This document shows, in pieces, positions 35,145 to 44,930 of a stretch of DNA of 64,000 bases. Origin of the DNA: Bactrocera neohumeralis (Eukaryota; Arthropoda; Insecta; Diptera; Tephritidae); contig NC_065921.1 of the NCBI RefSeq assembly GCF_024586455.1, positions 46,584,574 to 46,648,573 of the forward strand, written 5' to 3'. The notes below the pieces were generated by a model. That model was not told the origin of the DNA, did no database searches, and worked only from the letters and a program-made list of their open reading frames with translations. Position 1 is the stretch's first letter, and the number at the start of each line of letters is the position of its first letter. A program made the translations under genes and the position numbers.

Positions 35145-35990
35145 CGAGGTGTGATCAAAAAGTATCGCGAATTTTGTGTTTTTTCAAAAATTATTTATTT
35201 ATCCATGAATATCTATTTTTTCCCCTTCAAAGTAATCCCCATGAGATATTATACACTTGTGCCAACGGTTTTTCCAATCAATCATTTTTTTTTTATCTTC
35301 TTCAGTTCCTCCTTCGATGCCGTCTTTATCTCGTCAAGAGAAGCGTAACGTCGTCCTTTCATGGGCCTCTTCAGTTTAGGGAACAAGAAAAAGTCACAGG
35401 GGGCCAGATCTGGGGAATACGGTGCCTGCGGCATCATTAGTGTGTTGTTTTTGGCCAAAAAGTCGCGCACAAGCAACGATGTGTGAGCAGGGGCGTTATC
35501 GTGGTGCAAAAGCCAATTCTTGTTCTTCCACAAATCCGGGCGTTTCTGGCGGATTGCTTCGCGCAAATTGCGCATAACTTGCAGGTCGATATGTTTAGGT
35601 CCTCAGCAACTTCTCTAACGGTGATTCGACGATTGGCCAATACCATTTTCTCCAATTCATTAATTTTTTCGTCAGTTGTTGAAGTGCTCGGGCGTCCGGC
35701 ACGCTCTTCGTCGTATCACATCTTCTCGGCCTTCTGAGAACATTTTGTACCACCGATAAACGTTGCTTCGGTCCAAGGTAGCTTCTCCGTATGCCACAGT
35801 CAACATTCGGAATGCATCCGCGCACTTAATTTCGTTTTTCACACAAAATTTGATACAGGTTCTTTGATCCATTTTTTTGAATAGGTAAAAATCGAAGATG
35901 ATCCAAAACACGTGCAAGCAAAGCAGCTGTCAACAATTAAATGAACATTCAAAATGGCCGAGCTTGTCGGCATAAGTGAGAGACATGAGT
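35145..35990 (-). mobile_element. Mariner element, minus strand
   Basis: A terminal repeat CGAGGTGTGATCAAAAAGTA starts at 35145 after TA; this is the familiar end of a widespread insect mariner group. The transposase occupies the minus strand to about 35917. The other terminal repeat is not recognisable, so the 5' end of the element is truncated or decayed somewhere before about 36000. Confidence 0.75.
35285..35917 (-). pseudogene. Mariner transposase (minus strand)
   Basis: The N-terminus MDQRTCIKFCVKNEIKCADA, then YGEATLDRSNVYRWYKMFSEGREDV, is the mariner HTH region with the typical W.K.F..GRE.V motif. A deletion and frameshifts follow. The C-terminal half is a clean 97-residue frame (35575-35282) with LLHHDNAPAHTSLLVRDFLA (second Asp) and YSPDLAPCDFFLFPKLK (third Asp), ending near LKKIKKK. 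The first catalytic Asp and much of the linker are lost between about 35600 and 35680, so it is inactive. Such enzymes insert their element at TA. Confidence 0.88.
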
Positions 35991-36480
35991 ACCATGAGTG
36001 ATCTCCACGTGCTTAAAAGTTCCGAACAATGTGAATAGCCTCTGACATCCTCAGCGCATGTGGAGAGATTGTTCTCTTTCGCAGGAATTATCAATAGCGC
36101 CAGAAGAAATGCTTTGAACGATTTTTCATTTGAAAAATTAGTATTGTTAAAAGCAAATAATTGAATTCGGTATCTTTATGGTTGAAATTATTGAAATAAT
36201 GATAAATTTGTTTATTTAAATTTTTGTTGAATTATTGTAGTGACTATATATTGTTATTATTTATTTATTTATTGTATTATTAAATTCACCATATGATTTA
36301 TAAATAACAATAAATTTACTTTTTTTTAATTAATGGAATACTAATTGCCATTTAATCCAAATTAATCAAAATTTTTAATCTAACTAAGTTTTTGATTAAA
36401 TTTTTTTAATCTGTAAATAAATTTTTCAAACTAAATTAATTCCCTTTAATCATGATTAAATTTTGATTAAATTGATTTTC
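35991..36480. other. AT-rich tract between mariner and copia remnant
   Basis: Very AT-rich with TTAATC-type runs at 36330-36470. Nothing coding recognised. Confidence 0.45.
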
Positions 36481-36744
36481 ATTTTCTGCATACGCTTTAG
36501 CAATTAATCTGTCTTTCTCATCAAAGATCTTACATATATTCCCTTCGAACATCATCTTTTTGTTTTGTTTTGTTATTTGCCGAACAGACAAAAGATTCGC
36601 GCAAAGACTGGGAACATATTCGACATTTCGAATACTTGTTTCGACTTTTTGTCTGTTTACATTTAAAACCAGGCTGACTTCGCCTACGCTGTTAACAGGA
36701 ACTCGCTCTCTGTTAGCTAAAATTACTTCATTTGCTCTGCTGCT
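36481..36744 (-). pseudogene. Copia pol fragment (protease/GAG-pre-integrase region), left part
   Basis: Read on the minus strand from 36744 this gives NEVILANRERVPVNSVGEV, VEYVPSLCANLLSVRQITK and MFEGNICKIFDEKDRLIAKA, the segment that follows the protease active site in insect copia-like polyproteins. It abuts the gypsy LTR at 36745. The preceding protease part is found on the other side of the gypsy element (44931-45180). The frame does not join cleanly across the insertion, so at least one older lesion exists. Integrase and RT regions to the left are gone. Confidence 0.85.
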
Positions 36745-36905
36745 TGCAATGAGTTTTCGTCCATAGCTGAGGTATGCTCAGCCGCTCCAGGGTCAGCCTT
36801 GGGACCCACGAACCCTTAGCAAAAAAAGACGAGCTTAATCCTCGTAAAGTTGTCTCCACACCCCACCACTTATGTGGACAGCCAGACCAGCGTGATGTGT
36901 GCAGT

Positions 36906-37090
36906 GGTGATGAAAACGAGCGAGATTGGCGAGCCAGGCGTTGACGCTTGTTGAAGCTGGCACGGTGATGAAAACGAACGGAATTGATGAGCCAGGCGTT
37001 GACGCTTGTTGCGACTGGCACGGTGATGGAAACGAACGGAATTGATGAGCCAGGCGTTGACGCTTGTTGCGACTGGCACGGTGATGTATA
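36906..37090 (-). repeat. 58-bp tandem repeats, 3 copies, in 3' LTR
   Basis: The marker GAGCCAGGCGTTGACGCTTG starts at 36931, 36989 and 37047, exactly 58 bases apart. The unit is not a multiple of three, so the peptide frames through it are meaningless. It lies downstream of the putative TATA box, in the R or U5 part of the LTR. Confidence 0.95.
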
Positions 37091-37405
37091 CGACGGGCTC
37101 CTCTGTGTAGGAGAGATTTGGTTAATAGCCAACCGTCTTCGTTGGCCTCCAGCTATCAACTCACAACTGTACTCCACTTACATGTCGCCTGTTAGTCGCG
37201 TTAGTTTTTATAACGGTGCCCTACGGAACGTAAGCAGCGGTCCTGACGCTGTTCGAGGCAGAGCAGCTGTGCTCCTCATAGTAACGGTCGAGCCTTTGCG
37301 CGTACCGATACCAACCCCTGCTTACTGCTATTTTCTGCGCAATGCTGCTCGACCGTCCTGTTCGGCGAGCTGGAGCAAATGATCGCATTTGGTGTAAAGT
37401 GCTTG

Positions 37406-37413
37406 CTTTTATA
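37406..37413 (-). promoter_or_regulatory. Putative LTR TATA box
   Basis: TATAAAAG on the minus strand, conserved in the other LTR at 44767-44774. It is well placed to drive transcription of the element, but no start-site element was identified. Confidence 0.4.
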
Positions 37414-37640
37414 ACAGCATAGCGCAGCTTTCGTCACCGTAGCGAGGTAAGTTGTATGCGTATGGTGCGTTAGTACGTATGGTGGAAAGCTCTAGCAGCT
37501 TTCATCATCGTAGTGAGGTAAGTTGTGTGCGTAGTCAGTGCGGTGAAGTTTAGTATGTATGGTGGTATGGTGAGGGTACATGATGTACTGTGGAGCGAAG
37601 TTGACGTAAATTATTGTAAGGTGGTAAAAGCCACGTTACA

Positions 37641-37655
37641 GTCCCCCCCTCACTT
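37641..37655 (-). other. Polypurine tract
   Basis: On the minus strand GTGAGGGGGGGAC directly precedes the 3' LTR start TGTAACG, the standard priming site for second-strand synthesis. Confidence 0.8.
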
Positions 37656-37937
37656 CGGACAATGATACTTCGCTGGCGGCCGGTGGAAGGAGCGGTTCCG
37701 ATCTCCCACGATAGTTCGGCTGGAGGCTGGCTGGCTGTGGTTGGCGCTGGGTATGGCGGCCCGATGCGTGTAGCCTTCTGCTGATCACGGGTTTCATTTT
37801 TACTATCTGGAAAGAGATGAGCAAACGGACGCTTCGATTAGTGTTGGCAACGTCTATTGTTGCGATACATTCGTGCTAAGTGGCTCGGAGCTAGAGTCCG
37901 TAAGATCGGTAGAAAGTGCGCTAGCAGCTACTCAAGT

Positions 37938-38456
37938 TTAGAATTCGGTTGGCAACTGTTTTAGATCTTGCAGATGCACGTGGATGGTACGCCCACCTGG
38001 TGCGTTGGGATTCACGAGTTCGACAGTATTGGTCGACTTGAATTTTCTGACGATATACGGGCCAGAGTATTTCGGAGCAAGCTTCTGTGCAAAGCTGTTT
38101 ACTGCGGAAGAGAGCGGATGATCTCTTTTGAGTACTTTCTCGCCGATAAGTGGCTTCCACGGTCGTCTGCGCAAATCGTAGTATTTCTTCTGGCGTTTTG
38201 CTGCAGTAGACAAGTTGCGAGAAATTTCTTGCCAAAGCTCGGTGAGGGTCGGCGCGGTGGTGGCTTCTTCGTTAGGCACGTTCCCTTCTTTACGGATTTG
38301 TTTTGATGTAGCCGGTGTGTACCCGAAGTTTATCTCAGCTGCTGATGTTTTTGTCAAGTCGTGTTGTGATGTATTTATTGCGAACGCTATTTCGGTTAGT
38401 TGGTGGTCCCAGATCCGATGATCGGCCTTTGCTCGTTGTGCGATCATGGTTTTCAC
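37938..38456 (-). pseudogene. pol: gypsy pol, C-terminal integrase part
   Basis: A 172-residue frame running from KTMIAQRAKADHRIWDHQL through INTSQHDLTKTSAAEINFGY to KYSGPYIVRKFKSTNTVELV and the terminus LQDLKQLPTEF. This is the end of the integrase core and its C-terminal domain with a GPY/F-type motif. The catalytic Glu context (NPTERTNRIV) is present just upstream in the same frame, before the ATG. It is out of frame with the preceding piece because of a deletion near 38480-38500. The stop at 37938 is followed by about 280 non-coding bases to the polypurine tract, leaving no room for env. Confidence 0.88.
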
Positions 38457-39463
38457 GATTCTGTTTGTGCGCTCGGTTGGGTTCTCGTAAGCAGCTTGCC
38501 GATGAATTGTTTCCCGTTGTCGGTAAGGAATACGTCAGGGCAACCAAACCGGTATATCACGCGCTCTCGTAGCGCCTTTATAACACTGGCGGTGGTTGCA
38601 TTCCGGACTGGCATGAGTTCCACCCACTTGGAGAACTTATCCGTGAGCACTAGCAAGCATGTGTTGCCATTTGTTGAACGTGGTAGTGGGCCTACAAAAT
38701 CCGACGTTACAACTTCCCACGGTCGTGAGCATTGCATGGTGGCCATCATCCCGGCAGGTCGGCGTTGGTCTACCTTATATTCGGCACATTGTTGGCATCG
38801 ACGAACATATCTGAATGCATCCCTATGCATCCCAGGCCAATAATACCCTTCTTGTGTGCGTTTGAGTGTTTTGTGTACACCGATGTGACCGCCGGTACTA
38901 GCGTCGTAATTTTCTCTCAGGACCTCGAGTCGACTATGCTCTGGTACGCATAATTTCCAGCATGGTGACCTGGATAGCTTATTGCGTGGGGCGACGTGTC
39001 GAAAGAGCCGGCCATCGATAAGTTGGTAATCGGGGTGTTTCTTCGGTTGATGGCGTACCTGGCGCATACGTCTTTCATACCATCTATCCGGTTGATCATG
39101 GACGGCATGCAAAAGTTCCGCATCACCTCCTTGGTCTTTCAGTGGGCATCTGGATAGCGCATCGGCGACTACGTTGAGGGTACCTTTACGATACTCTATT
39201 CCGAAGTCAAACTGCTGTAACTCTAGTGCCCACCTTGCAAGTCTTCCGGATGGGTTCTGCAGGGTGTGAAGCCATTTAAGTGAATGATGGTCGGTGATTA
39301 CGGTGAAATGATAACCCTCCAGGTATGGTCGTATTTTCCTTATACCCCACAATACGGCCAGGCACTCCTGTTCGGTGGCAGAGTACCGCTTCTCCAACTC
39401 CGTCAAGCTGCGACTGTCGTATGCTGCGACCCGTTCTTGGTCAGAATGACGCTGAAATAACAC
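38453..39463 (-). pseudogene. pol: gypsy pol, RNase H and integrase N-terminal part
   Basis: A 336-residue open frame. Residues about 14-45 carry AAYDSRSLTELEKRYSATEQ of RNase H, then VITDHHSLKWLHTLQNPSGR and VADALSRCPL. The integrase zinc domain follows (GGHIGVHKTLKR ... CQQCAEYK), then the catalytic core with SDFVGPLPRSTNG (first Asp) and DVFLTDNGKQFIGK (second Asp). The frame then breaks: about 25 codons are missing before the Glu motif, found in another frame. Upstream, the first RNase H residues (LQTDASGEGLG) lie in the correct frame before the ATG but are cut off from the RT. Inactive as it stands. Confidence 0.9.
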
Positions 39464-41729
39464 TACGCCGAGTCCTTCTCCGCTGGCGTCGGTCTGCAGA
39501 ATGCAGGAGTGCTTCTTCTTGTTCGGAACCCCATATCCAACGCTGGTTCTTCTTTAATAAGCGGTTCAGCGGTGCTGATATTGTGGCAAAGTCTGCTACG
39601 AAACGTCTGTACCACGAGGCTGCTCCTAAAAAGCGGCGTAATGCTCTGATGGTGGTAGGCGCTGCCATATCGCTAATGGCTGCGACTTTGTCCGGATCTG
39701 TGTGAATACCTTCGATGCTGACTACATGGCCCAAGTAATGGATGCGTTGCTGCACGAACTTACACTTTTCAAAGTTGATCTGCATTTGGTTTTGCTGGAG
39801 GCACGTGAACACCGTTCGCAAGTTGTCTAAGTGCTCTTCAAAAGTGTTTCCCAATACAATGATGTCGTCCAGGTAGGCAAAGACCTTCGGCTGTAGTTCT
39901 GGTCCCAGAACGGTGTCTAGGGCTCGCTGGAATGTTGCCGGCGCCGAATGCAGCCCAAAACGCATTACTCGCCATTGGAATAAACCTCTCGCCGGTACGG
40001 TAAATGCGGTATACTGGCGTGAGCGGGGGTGTAGCGGAATTTGCCAGTAGCCGTTCTTCAGGTCGATGGTTGAAATGAACCGAGCTTCCTTGAGTTGGTC
40101 TAGGATTGTGTTTATTTGCGGAAGTGGGTATGCGTCTGGTATGCTCGCTGCGTTAAGTTGCCGGTAGTCTATGCACATTCGCCAACTTCCTTGTTTCTTT
40201 CGCACTAGGACGATGGGCGAGCTATAGGCGCTGTTAGAGGCTTCGATGCGGCCGGTAGCAATCAATTCGTTCACCTCTTGATTGATTACTTCTTGCATCG
40301 CTGGGTTGCGTGGATAATACCTCTGCTTTAATGGACGGTCGTGTTTAAGGCGAATTATGTGTTCGGTGACTGTGCTGGTGCCGGTGATCGTCGAGAATAC
40401 TGCCGCGTTTTCAGTGGGGAGAGTATTTAATCGATGATTCTCCTTTTCCGTAAGATGTTGCCTCTCGGTTAGCATAGCAAGGTCATCGGTAGGTGCCAGT
40501 GTGTTTAGGCGTGTAGCGGTTAGGGGTTGACCATCGATGGTGATAGTCAGGTCTCGCTTCCTTAGGAAATCCATGCCTAAGATGACATGTTCCGAAAGCG
40601 TCGGTAGAGCTGATACAAGTAGGTGTGTAGACTTGTTACCCAGCTCTATAGTAACAGGATACATCTTCGTGCTAGGTATATACGTCTGGTTAGCTAGCTG
40701 AATGCGACGGGTCTGGCGTTTGGCTTTAATTCTGTGTTTGTCTAGATGCCGCTGAAGTTCCTTACCGATGTATGTGAGCGTGGCTCCGGTGTCCACCAGG
40801 GCTTCGATCTGCATGCCCGCGACAGTAATGGGCAAATAATAACGGCCATCTTGTTTCCCTTCTGGGTACGGAAGCGTTGCTTTGAGTGCTGTTGTACTGG
40901 ATCTAGACGGAGTAGCTCGCACTATCGCATGTGTAGGACAATCGCAGTCTCGCGAAATGATTCCGTCGCGTCCACAGCGAGAGCAAAATATTCGCTGCTG
41001 GTTGCGACATTGGTGTCTTCGGTGTCCCGACTGCTTACATCGCCAACAAACTTTCTCGCGGCAATACTTAGCGCTTACCACCGTCAAACAGTGATTGGTG
41101 TTTCTTGCTCGCCTGGTCTCCTCGCCTTTCAGCAATTCGAATTCTTCCGTTAATTCGAGCAGTTCGTCTACGCTGTTGAAATCACTCCGACGGACATAAA
41201 AGCGATATTCCACCCTTAGACCGTCATATATACGCTCGGTGTGATCTTCATCGCGAAGTTTCGGGTGCTGGCGAATAAGCGTTTGGATCGCCAGCACATA
41301 ATCCTTTGCCTCTCTGGGAAATTGCTTGCGCTGATGGATGGTTTCTTCCAGATGTGCGAGGTGACGTTTCGGTAAAAAGAACCGTTCAGCCTCGTAACGA
41401 AAGTCGTCCCACGTGTTGATGGCGTTGCGTTTTACACGAAACCATTGCAGCGCTTTGTCCTGCAAAATTTCCGGCATAATAGCAAGAAGCTGGTTATTTG
41501 CTATAGAGTAGCATTCGGCGAGTTCCTCGCATCGCTCTAAAAAGTCGTGTAAATTTTCGCGACCGCTGTAGCGTATGTTCCATCGCCGCACGGAGTTCAT
41601 AACCTCCAAATCTGGCAATTTTGCAGACAGTGTGATGTCACGTGTTGCTATCGCTTTGCTGGGGATTCTCACTGTGGTGGTTGGAACGAGTATGGTGGCG
41701 TTATCTTCCTCCTTCATTTCCCTTTCCAA
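39441..41729 (-). CDS. gag-pol: gypsy fused Gag-PR-RT polyprotein, 762 residues, truncated
   Basis: A long open frame from ATG at 41729. Residues about 40-215 are a retrotransposon capsid-type Gag (RYSGRENLHDFLERCEELAE; ALQWFRVKRNAINTWDDF; LEETIHQRKQ). A CCHC knuckle CWRCKQSGHRRHQC lies near residue 228; a second one (CSRCGRDGIISRDC) has Ile in place of His. The protease has VDTGATLTYIG near residue 311. The RT spans about 470-680 with WRMCIDYRQLNAA, TFTVP-like AFTVPARGLFQW, FGLHSAPATFQ and YLDD near residue 620, then LGHVVS. The frame ends prematurely in ALLHSADRRQRRR after a deletion of about 60-80 bases that removed the RT-RNase H junction. Gag and Pol share one frame with no shift signal. 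Confidence 0.9.
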   Translation of the reverse strand: MEREMKEEDNATILVPTTTVRIPSKAIATRDITLSAKLPDLEVMNSVRRWNIRYSGRENLHDFLERCEELAECYSIANNQLLAIMPEILQDKALQWFRVKRNAINTWDDFRYEAERFFLPKRHLAHLEETIHQRKQFPREAKDYVLAIQTLIRQHPKLRDEDHTERIYDGLRVEYRFYVRRSDFNSVDELLELTEEFELLKGEETRRARNTNHCLTVVSAKYCREKVCWRCKQSGHRRHQCRNQQRIFCSRCGRDGIISRDCDCPTHAIVRATPSRSSTTALKATLPYPEGKQDGRYYLPITVAGMQIEALVDTGATLTYIGKELQRHLDKHRIKAKRQTRRIQLANQTYIPSTKMYPVTIELGNKSTHLLVSALPTLSEHVILGMDFLRKRDLTITIDGQPLTATRLNTLAPTDDLAMLTERQHLTEKENHRLNTLPTENAAVFSTITGTSTVTEHIIRLKHDRPLKQRYYPRNPAMQEVINQEVNELIATGRIEASNSAYSSPIVLVRKKQGSWRMCIDYRQLNAASIPDAYPLPQINTILDQLKEARFISTIDLKNGYWQIPLHPRSRQYTAFTVPARGLFQWRVMRFGLHSAPATFQRALDTVLGPELQPKVFAYLDDIIVLGNTFEEHLDNLRTVFTCLQQNQMQINFEKCKFVQQRIHYLGHVVSIEGIHTDPDKVAAISDMAAPTTIRALRRFLGAASWYRRFVADFATISAPLNRLLKKNQRWIWGSEQEEALLHSADRRQRRRTRRSVISASF

Positions 41730-41779
41730 ATATTCGCTGGAGTACTGCGATGCTTATGATTGTGTGGGGGGGGAGAAAA

Positions 41780-43860
41780 TTTGGATGAAATTTTCACAGT
41801 ATATTAACAGATATATGAGTAATAATTCCCTGAAATTTCAGCCTCATAACTTCATTACTTTTTGGTCTAGAGCAAGTCAAAGTAGAGGTATGCCAACGCG
41901 CTTGAAATATGTTAGTTCAATATGTAATAATCAAAAGCTTATTAAAATAAAAATACATAATAAATGTAACTTTAAAGTATTTTTTTAATTAATTTAGTTA
42001 TTGTAGAATGAGTAAATGAAAAAATAAATTTAAAAAAAAAAAACACATTTTTTTTTCTTAACAACAGAATTGTGGTGCAAAAATTGAACATTTTGCATTT
42101 TCAATGGCCTAGGAAATATAGAGCAGCCCCTCGCCCTAGGTGCAGACTTATATCAAATGAAAGTTTGAAATCTCAGCTTTAATTTAAAGTAGAGGACATA
42201 TAGCAAAAGTTTGCAAAAGCACATTAAACATACAAAAAACTACAAAAAGTACGTGACGCGCACATTCTGTCGCTATACGTATGTTAGCATGCAATAGCAT
42301 GTTTACAACTTTTTACATTTATTTTTTTTAATTGTTTACCATTCACTTATTGTGCAAGATAATAGTAATAAATTACATTTGTTTTTTGTTAGTTATTCAG
42401 AATTATGCTTTAAAGATCATTTATGTTTTAATAAAAATATTCTTGTTTATATAAATTTTATTTACGTTATTAATTTGATAGATAATTTTGTTGAAGGTCA
42501 TTGACTTTGGGTTAGATAGTTGCATAATTTTTAATTTAAATTGCTAGTGCAAGATATTGTTCTTATCTAAGTTGTGTTATGATCACTTTCTAATGTGGTT
42601 AGTTTAATTGTTATATTGTAGTGCCGCTTGTCGCCTGAAAGAAAAATAGAAAATAGTCTCTTGCATTGTAATTATTGGTTTGGCTCAGCGGATGGAAAAA
42701 ATGCCCAAAAACCAACAACAACCAAAACCAAAATTATGCTCACTATATTAGGCTGCTAGTCTCTTGCATTATAATTATTTTTGTTGTCTGATACAAAAGA
42801 ACAGAAAGAAGCTGTTAAAACAGAAATGAAAAAAAAATTCAAATTAGTTCTGGGCTTAAAAGTCGATGTGGTGAAACAAGGCATGGGAACAACCAATGAT
42901 GGTAATGTCTCTAGAAGATTTTTTGAAGATCCAGAAATAACCGCTGACATAACTGGTGTAAATGTAGACTTAATTCACCGCTTTAAAATTATATTAAATA
43001 CTATAAATATTTTTAAAAATATAGATGTTGGTAAATTCCATACGTATTGCATGGACACTGCAAAATTATATGTAGAGCTTTATGGCTGGTACTACATGCC
43101 CATTACTGTGCATAAAGTTCTCATTCACGGCAGCAAAATGGTATCTGAGGCTATATTGCCAATAGGTTTGTTTGCAATTTTTATTTTTGAAAGTATTTTT
43201 TTAAACTTTATTTAATATTAACTTTTTTTTTTTGCTACAGGAATGTTATCCGAAGAAGCGCAAGAAGCAATGAATAAGGAGTATAGAAACTGTAGGCTAT
43301 TCCATTCTCGTAAAAATTCACGTATTTCTACGAATGAAGATGTAATGCACTATTTGCAAATATCATCAGATCCTTATATTAATTCATTTAGAATGAGAAA
43401 CAAATTGAAAAAATTAGAATACCACGATGATGTTAAAAAATTATTGATTGAATGAAAAAAAAATATTGTTTTTTTATTGGAGGTGGCCGTATTAGTGGGC
43501 GTGTTATTGTAATTTTTGCATGAAACATTTTAAATGATATAAATTACAGTAATATAGAATTTGAAGGTTGTATTTAATATATTTTAGAAAATATGGTACT
43601 TTTTATGTTGAGGTAGTATGGGTGATGGGGTTAAAACTGGGCCAAAGTTCAATTTATATTTCAAATAATGTTTGTAACTATATAACATTCAAGTATACCA
43701 AAATTGAAAGTTATACCTAAAGTATTACGGACAATACGGCATTTTACAAATTTCGACTGTATGGCAGGTGGGCGTAAAAGTGGGCGAATTTTCTTTTTTT
43801 TTTTTTTTTAAACTGCAATTGTCTCAAAAATAACCTGTGCAAAATTTCAGAGCTCTACAA
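41780..43860. other. Foreign insert in the gypsy leader, boundaries unresolved
   Basis: Between the gag start and the primer site lie about 2.2 kb of AT-rich DNA. This differs in composition from the gypsy coding region and carries a plus-strand gene fragment with an intron (42781-43455). A T run at about 43790-43810 and GGTGGGCGTAAAAGTGGGCG at 43767-43787 recall other repeats. I could not find convincing terminal repeats, so the exact limits are guesses. Confidence 0.45.
42781..43455 (+). pseudogene. C-terminal fragment of an orphan arthropod transposon-type protein, two exons
   Basis: Exon 1 (about 42781-43165) encodes KFKLVLGLKVDVVKQGMGTT, NDGNVSRRFFEDPEITADI, then KLYVELYGWYYMPITVHKVL. 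A GT-AG intron (43166-43240, 75 bp, GTTTGT...GCTACAG) separates it from exon 2 (43241-43455), which encodes GMLSEEAQEAMNKEYRNCR, HSRKNSRISTNEDVMHYL and SDPYINSF to a stop. The splice keeps the frame. I recognise this wording from many uncharacterised multicopy arthropod proteins but know no family name. It is the C-terminal third of such proteins, with no start codon or upstream domain seen. An H-x4-H ... LSEEAQE pattern resembles the end of the orphan gene at 51.5-53.2 kb. Confidence 0.65.
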
Positions 43861-43968
43861 TGACTCCTTGTATTTTATGCCGGCGTTGTCTCACTGTGGG
43901 GCGCGGCGAACATGATTCATGAGCGTTGGTGACCGTTTCATGTTTTTCGCTGTCACTCACAAAGTCAG

Positions 43969-43986
43969 GTCCCTGCTCGGGCGCCA
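43969..43986 (-). other. Primer-binding site, tRNA-Lys type
   Basis: On the minus strand TGGCGCCCGAGCAGGGAC lies two bases after the 5' LTR. It matches the complement of the tRNA-Lys(UUU) 3' end with one mismatch. Confidence 0.88.
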
Positions 43987-44149
43987 TTTGTAATGGGTTT
44001 TCGTCCATAGTTGAGGTATTGCTCAGCCGCTCGAAGGTCAGCCTTGGGACCCACGAACCCTTAGCAAAAAAAGACGAGCTTTATCCTCGTAAAGTTGTAT
44101 CCACACCCCACCACTTATGTGGACAGCCAGACCAGCGTGATGTGTGCAG

Positions 44150-44460
44150 TGGTGATGAAAACGAACGAGATTGGCGAGCCAGGCGTTGACGCTTGTTGAA
44201 GCTGGTACGGTGATGAAAACGAACAGAATTGATGAGCCAGGCGTTGACGCTTGTTGCGACTGGCACGGTGATGAAAACGAACGGAATTGATGAGCCAGGC
44301 GTTGACGCTTGTTGCGACTGGCACGGTGATGGAAACGAACGGAATTGATGAGCCAGGCGTTGACGCTTGTTGCGACTGGCACGGTGATGTATACGAACGG
44401 AATTGCTGAGCCAGGCGTTGACGCTTGTTGCGACTGACACGGTGATGTATACGACGGGCT
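44150..44460 (-). repeat. 58-bp tandem repeats, 5 copies, in 5' LTR
   Basis: The marker GAGCCAGGCGTTGACGCTTG starts at 44176, 44234, 44292, 44350 and 44408, all 58 bases apart. Units differ from each other by one to a few bases. Confidence 0.95.
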
Positions 44461-44766
44461 CCTCTGTGTAGGAGAGATTTGGTTAATAGCCAACCATTTT
44501 CGTTGGCCTCCAGCTATCAACTCACAACTGTACTCCACTTACATGTCGCCTGTTAGTCGCGTTAGTTTTTATAACGGTGCCCTACGGTACGTAAGCAGGG
44601 GTCCTGACGCTGTTCGAGGCAGAGCAGCTGTGCACCTTATAGTAACGGTCGAGCCTTTGCGCGTACCGATACCAACCCCTGCTTAAAGCTATTTTCTGCG
44701 CAATGGTGGGCGACCGTCCTGTTCGGCGAGCTGGAGCAAATGATCGCATTTGGTGTAAAGTGCTTG

Positions 44767-44774
44767 CTTTTATA
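44767..44774 (-). promoter_or_regulatory. Putative LTR TATA box
   Basis: TATAAAAG on the minus strand, at the position equivalent to 37406-37413 of the other LTR. It lies upstream, in the sense of transcription, of the tandem repeats. Confidence 0.4.
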
Positions 44775-44930
44775 ACAGCATAGCGCAGCTTTCATCATCG
44801 TAGTGAGGTAACTTGTGTGCGTAGTCAATGCGGTGAAGTTTAGTACGTTTGGTGGTATGGTGAGGGTACATGATGTACTGTGGAGCGAAGTTGACGTAAA
44901 TTATTGTAAGGTGGTAAAAGCCACGTTACA

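Larger units (their letters stand above)
36745..37640 (-). repeat. 3' LTR (896 bp) of the gypsy element
   Basis: Matches the LTR at 43989-44930 along its whole length. It has three copies of a 58-bp tandem unit where the other LTR has five. It carries a ~72-bp duplication at about 37427-37520 (GCAGCTTTCRTCAYCGTAGY blocks) that the other lacks. Confidence 0.92.
36745..44930 (-). mobile_element. Ty3/gypsy LTR retrotransposon inserted in copia
   Basis: LTRs at 36745-37640 and 43989-44930 start TGTAACGTGG and end TTACA (in element orientation). TGCT flanks both sides (36741-36744 and 44931-44934). The primer site matches tRNA-Lys and a G-rich polypurine tract precedes the 3' LTR. One long fused gag-pol frame and two downstream pol frames lie on the minus strand; no env is seen. 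Long LTRs, a 4-bp duplication and a lentivirus-like tRNA-Lys primer recall the Osvaldo/Ulysses lineage of Drosophila, an inference from memory. The untranslated leader is 2.26 kb long and appears to hold a foreign insert. Confidence 0.92.
43989..44930 (-). repeat. 5' LTR (942 bp) of the gypsy element
   Basis: Same sequence as 36745-37640 apart from point changes. It has five instead of three 58-bp units and lacks the ~72-bp duplication; these two differences account for the 46-bp length difference. Confidence 0.92.

Noticed and set aside
36906..37090. Regular 58-bp repeats as a possible CRISPR-like array
   Set aside because: The units are contiguous with no spacers, lie inside LTRs of a retrotransposon and occur in an insect genome.
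37641..37937. Possible env gene downstream of gypsy pol
   Set aside because: Only about 280 bases separate the pol stop from the LTR, with no open frame.
37968..41153. Plus-strand frames opposite the gypsy coding region
   Set aside because: They are shadows of the minus-strand gag-pol, which has all diagnostic motifs.
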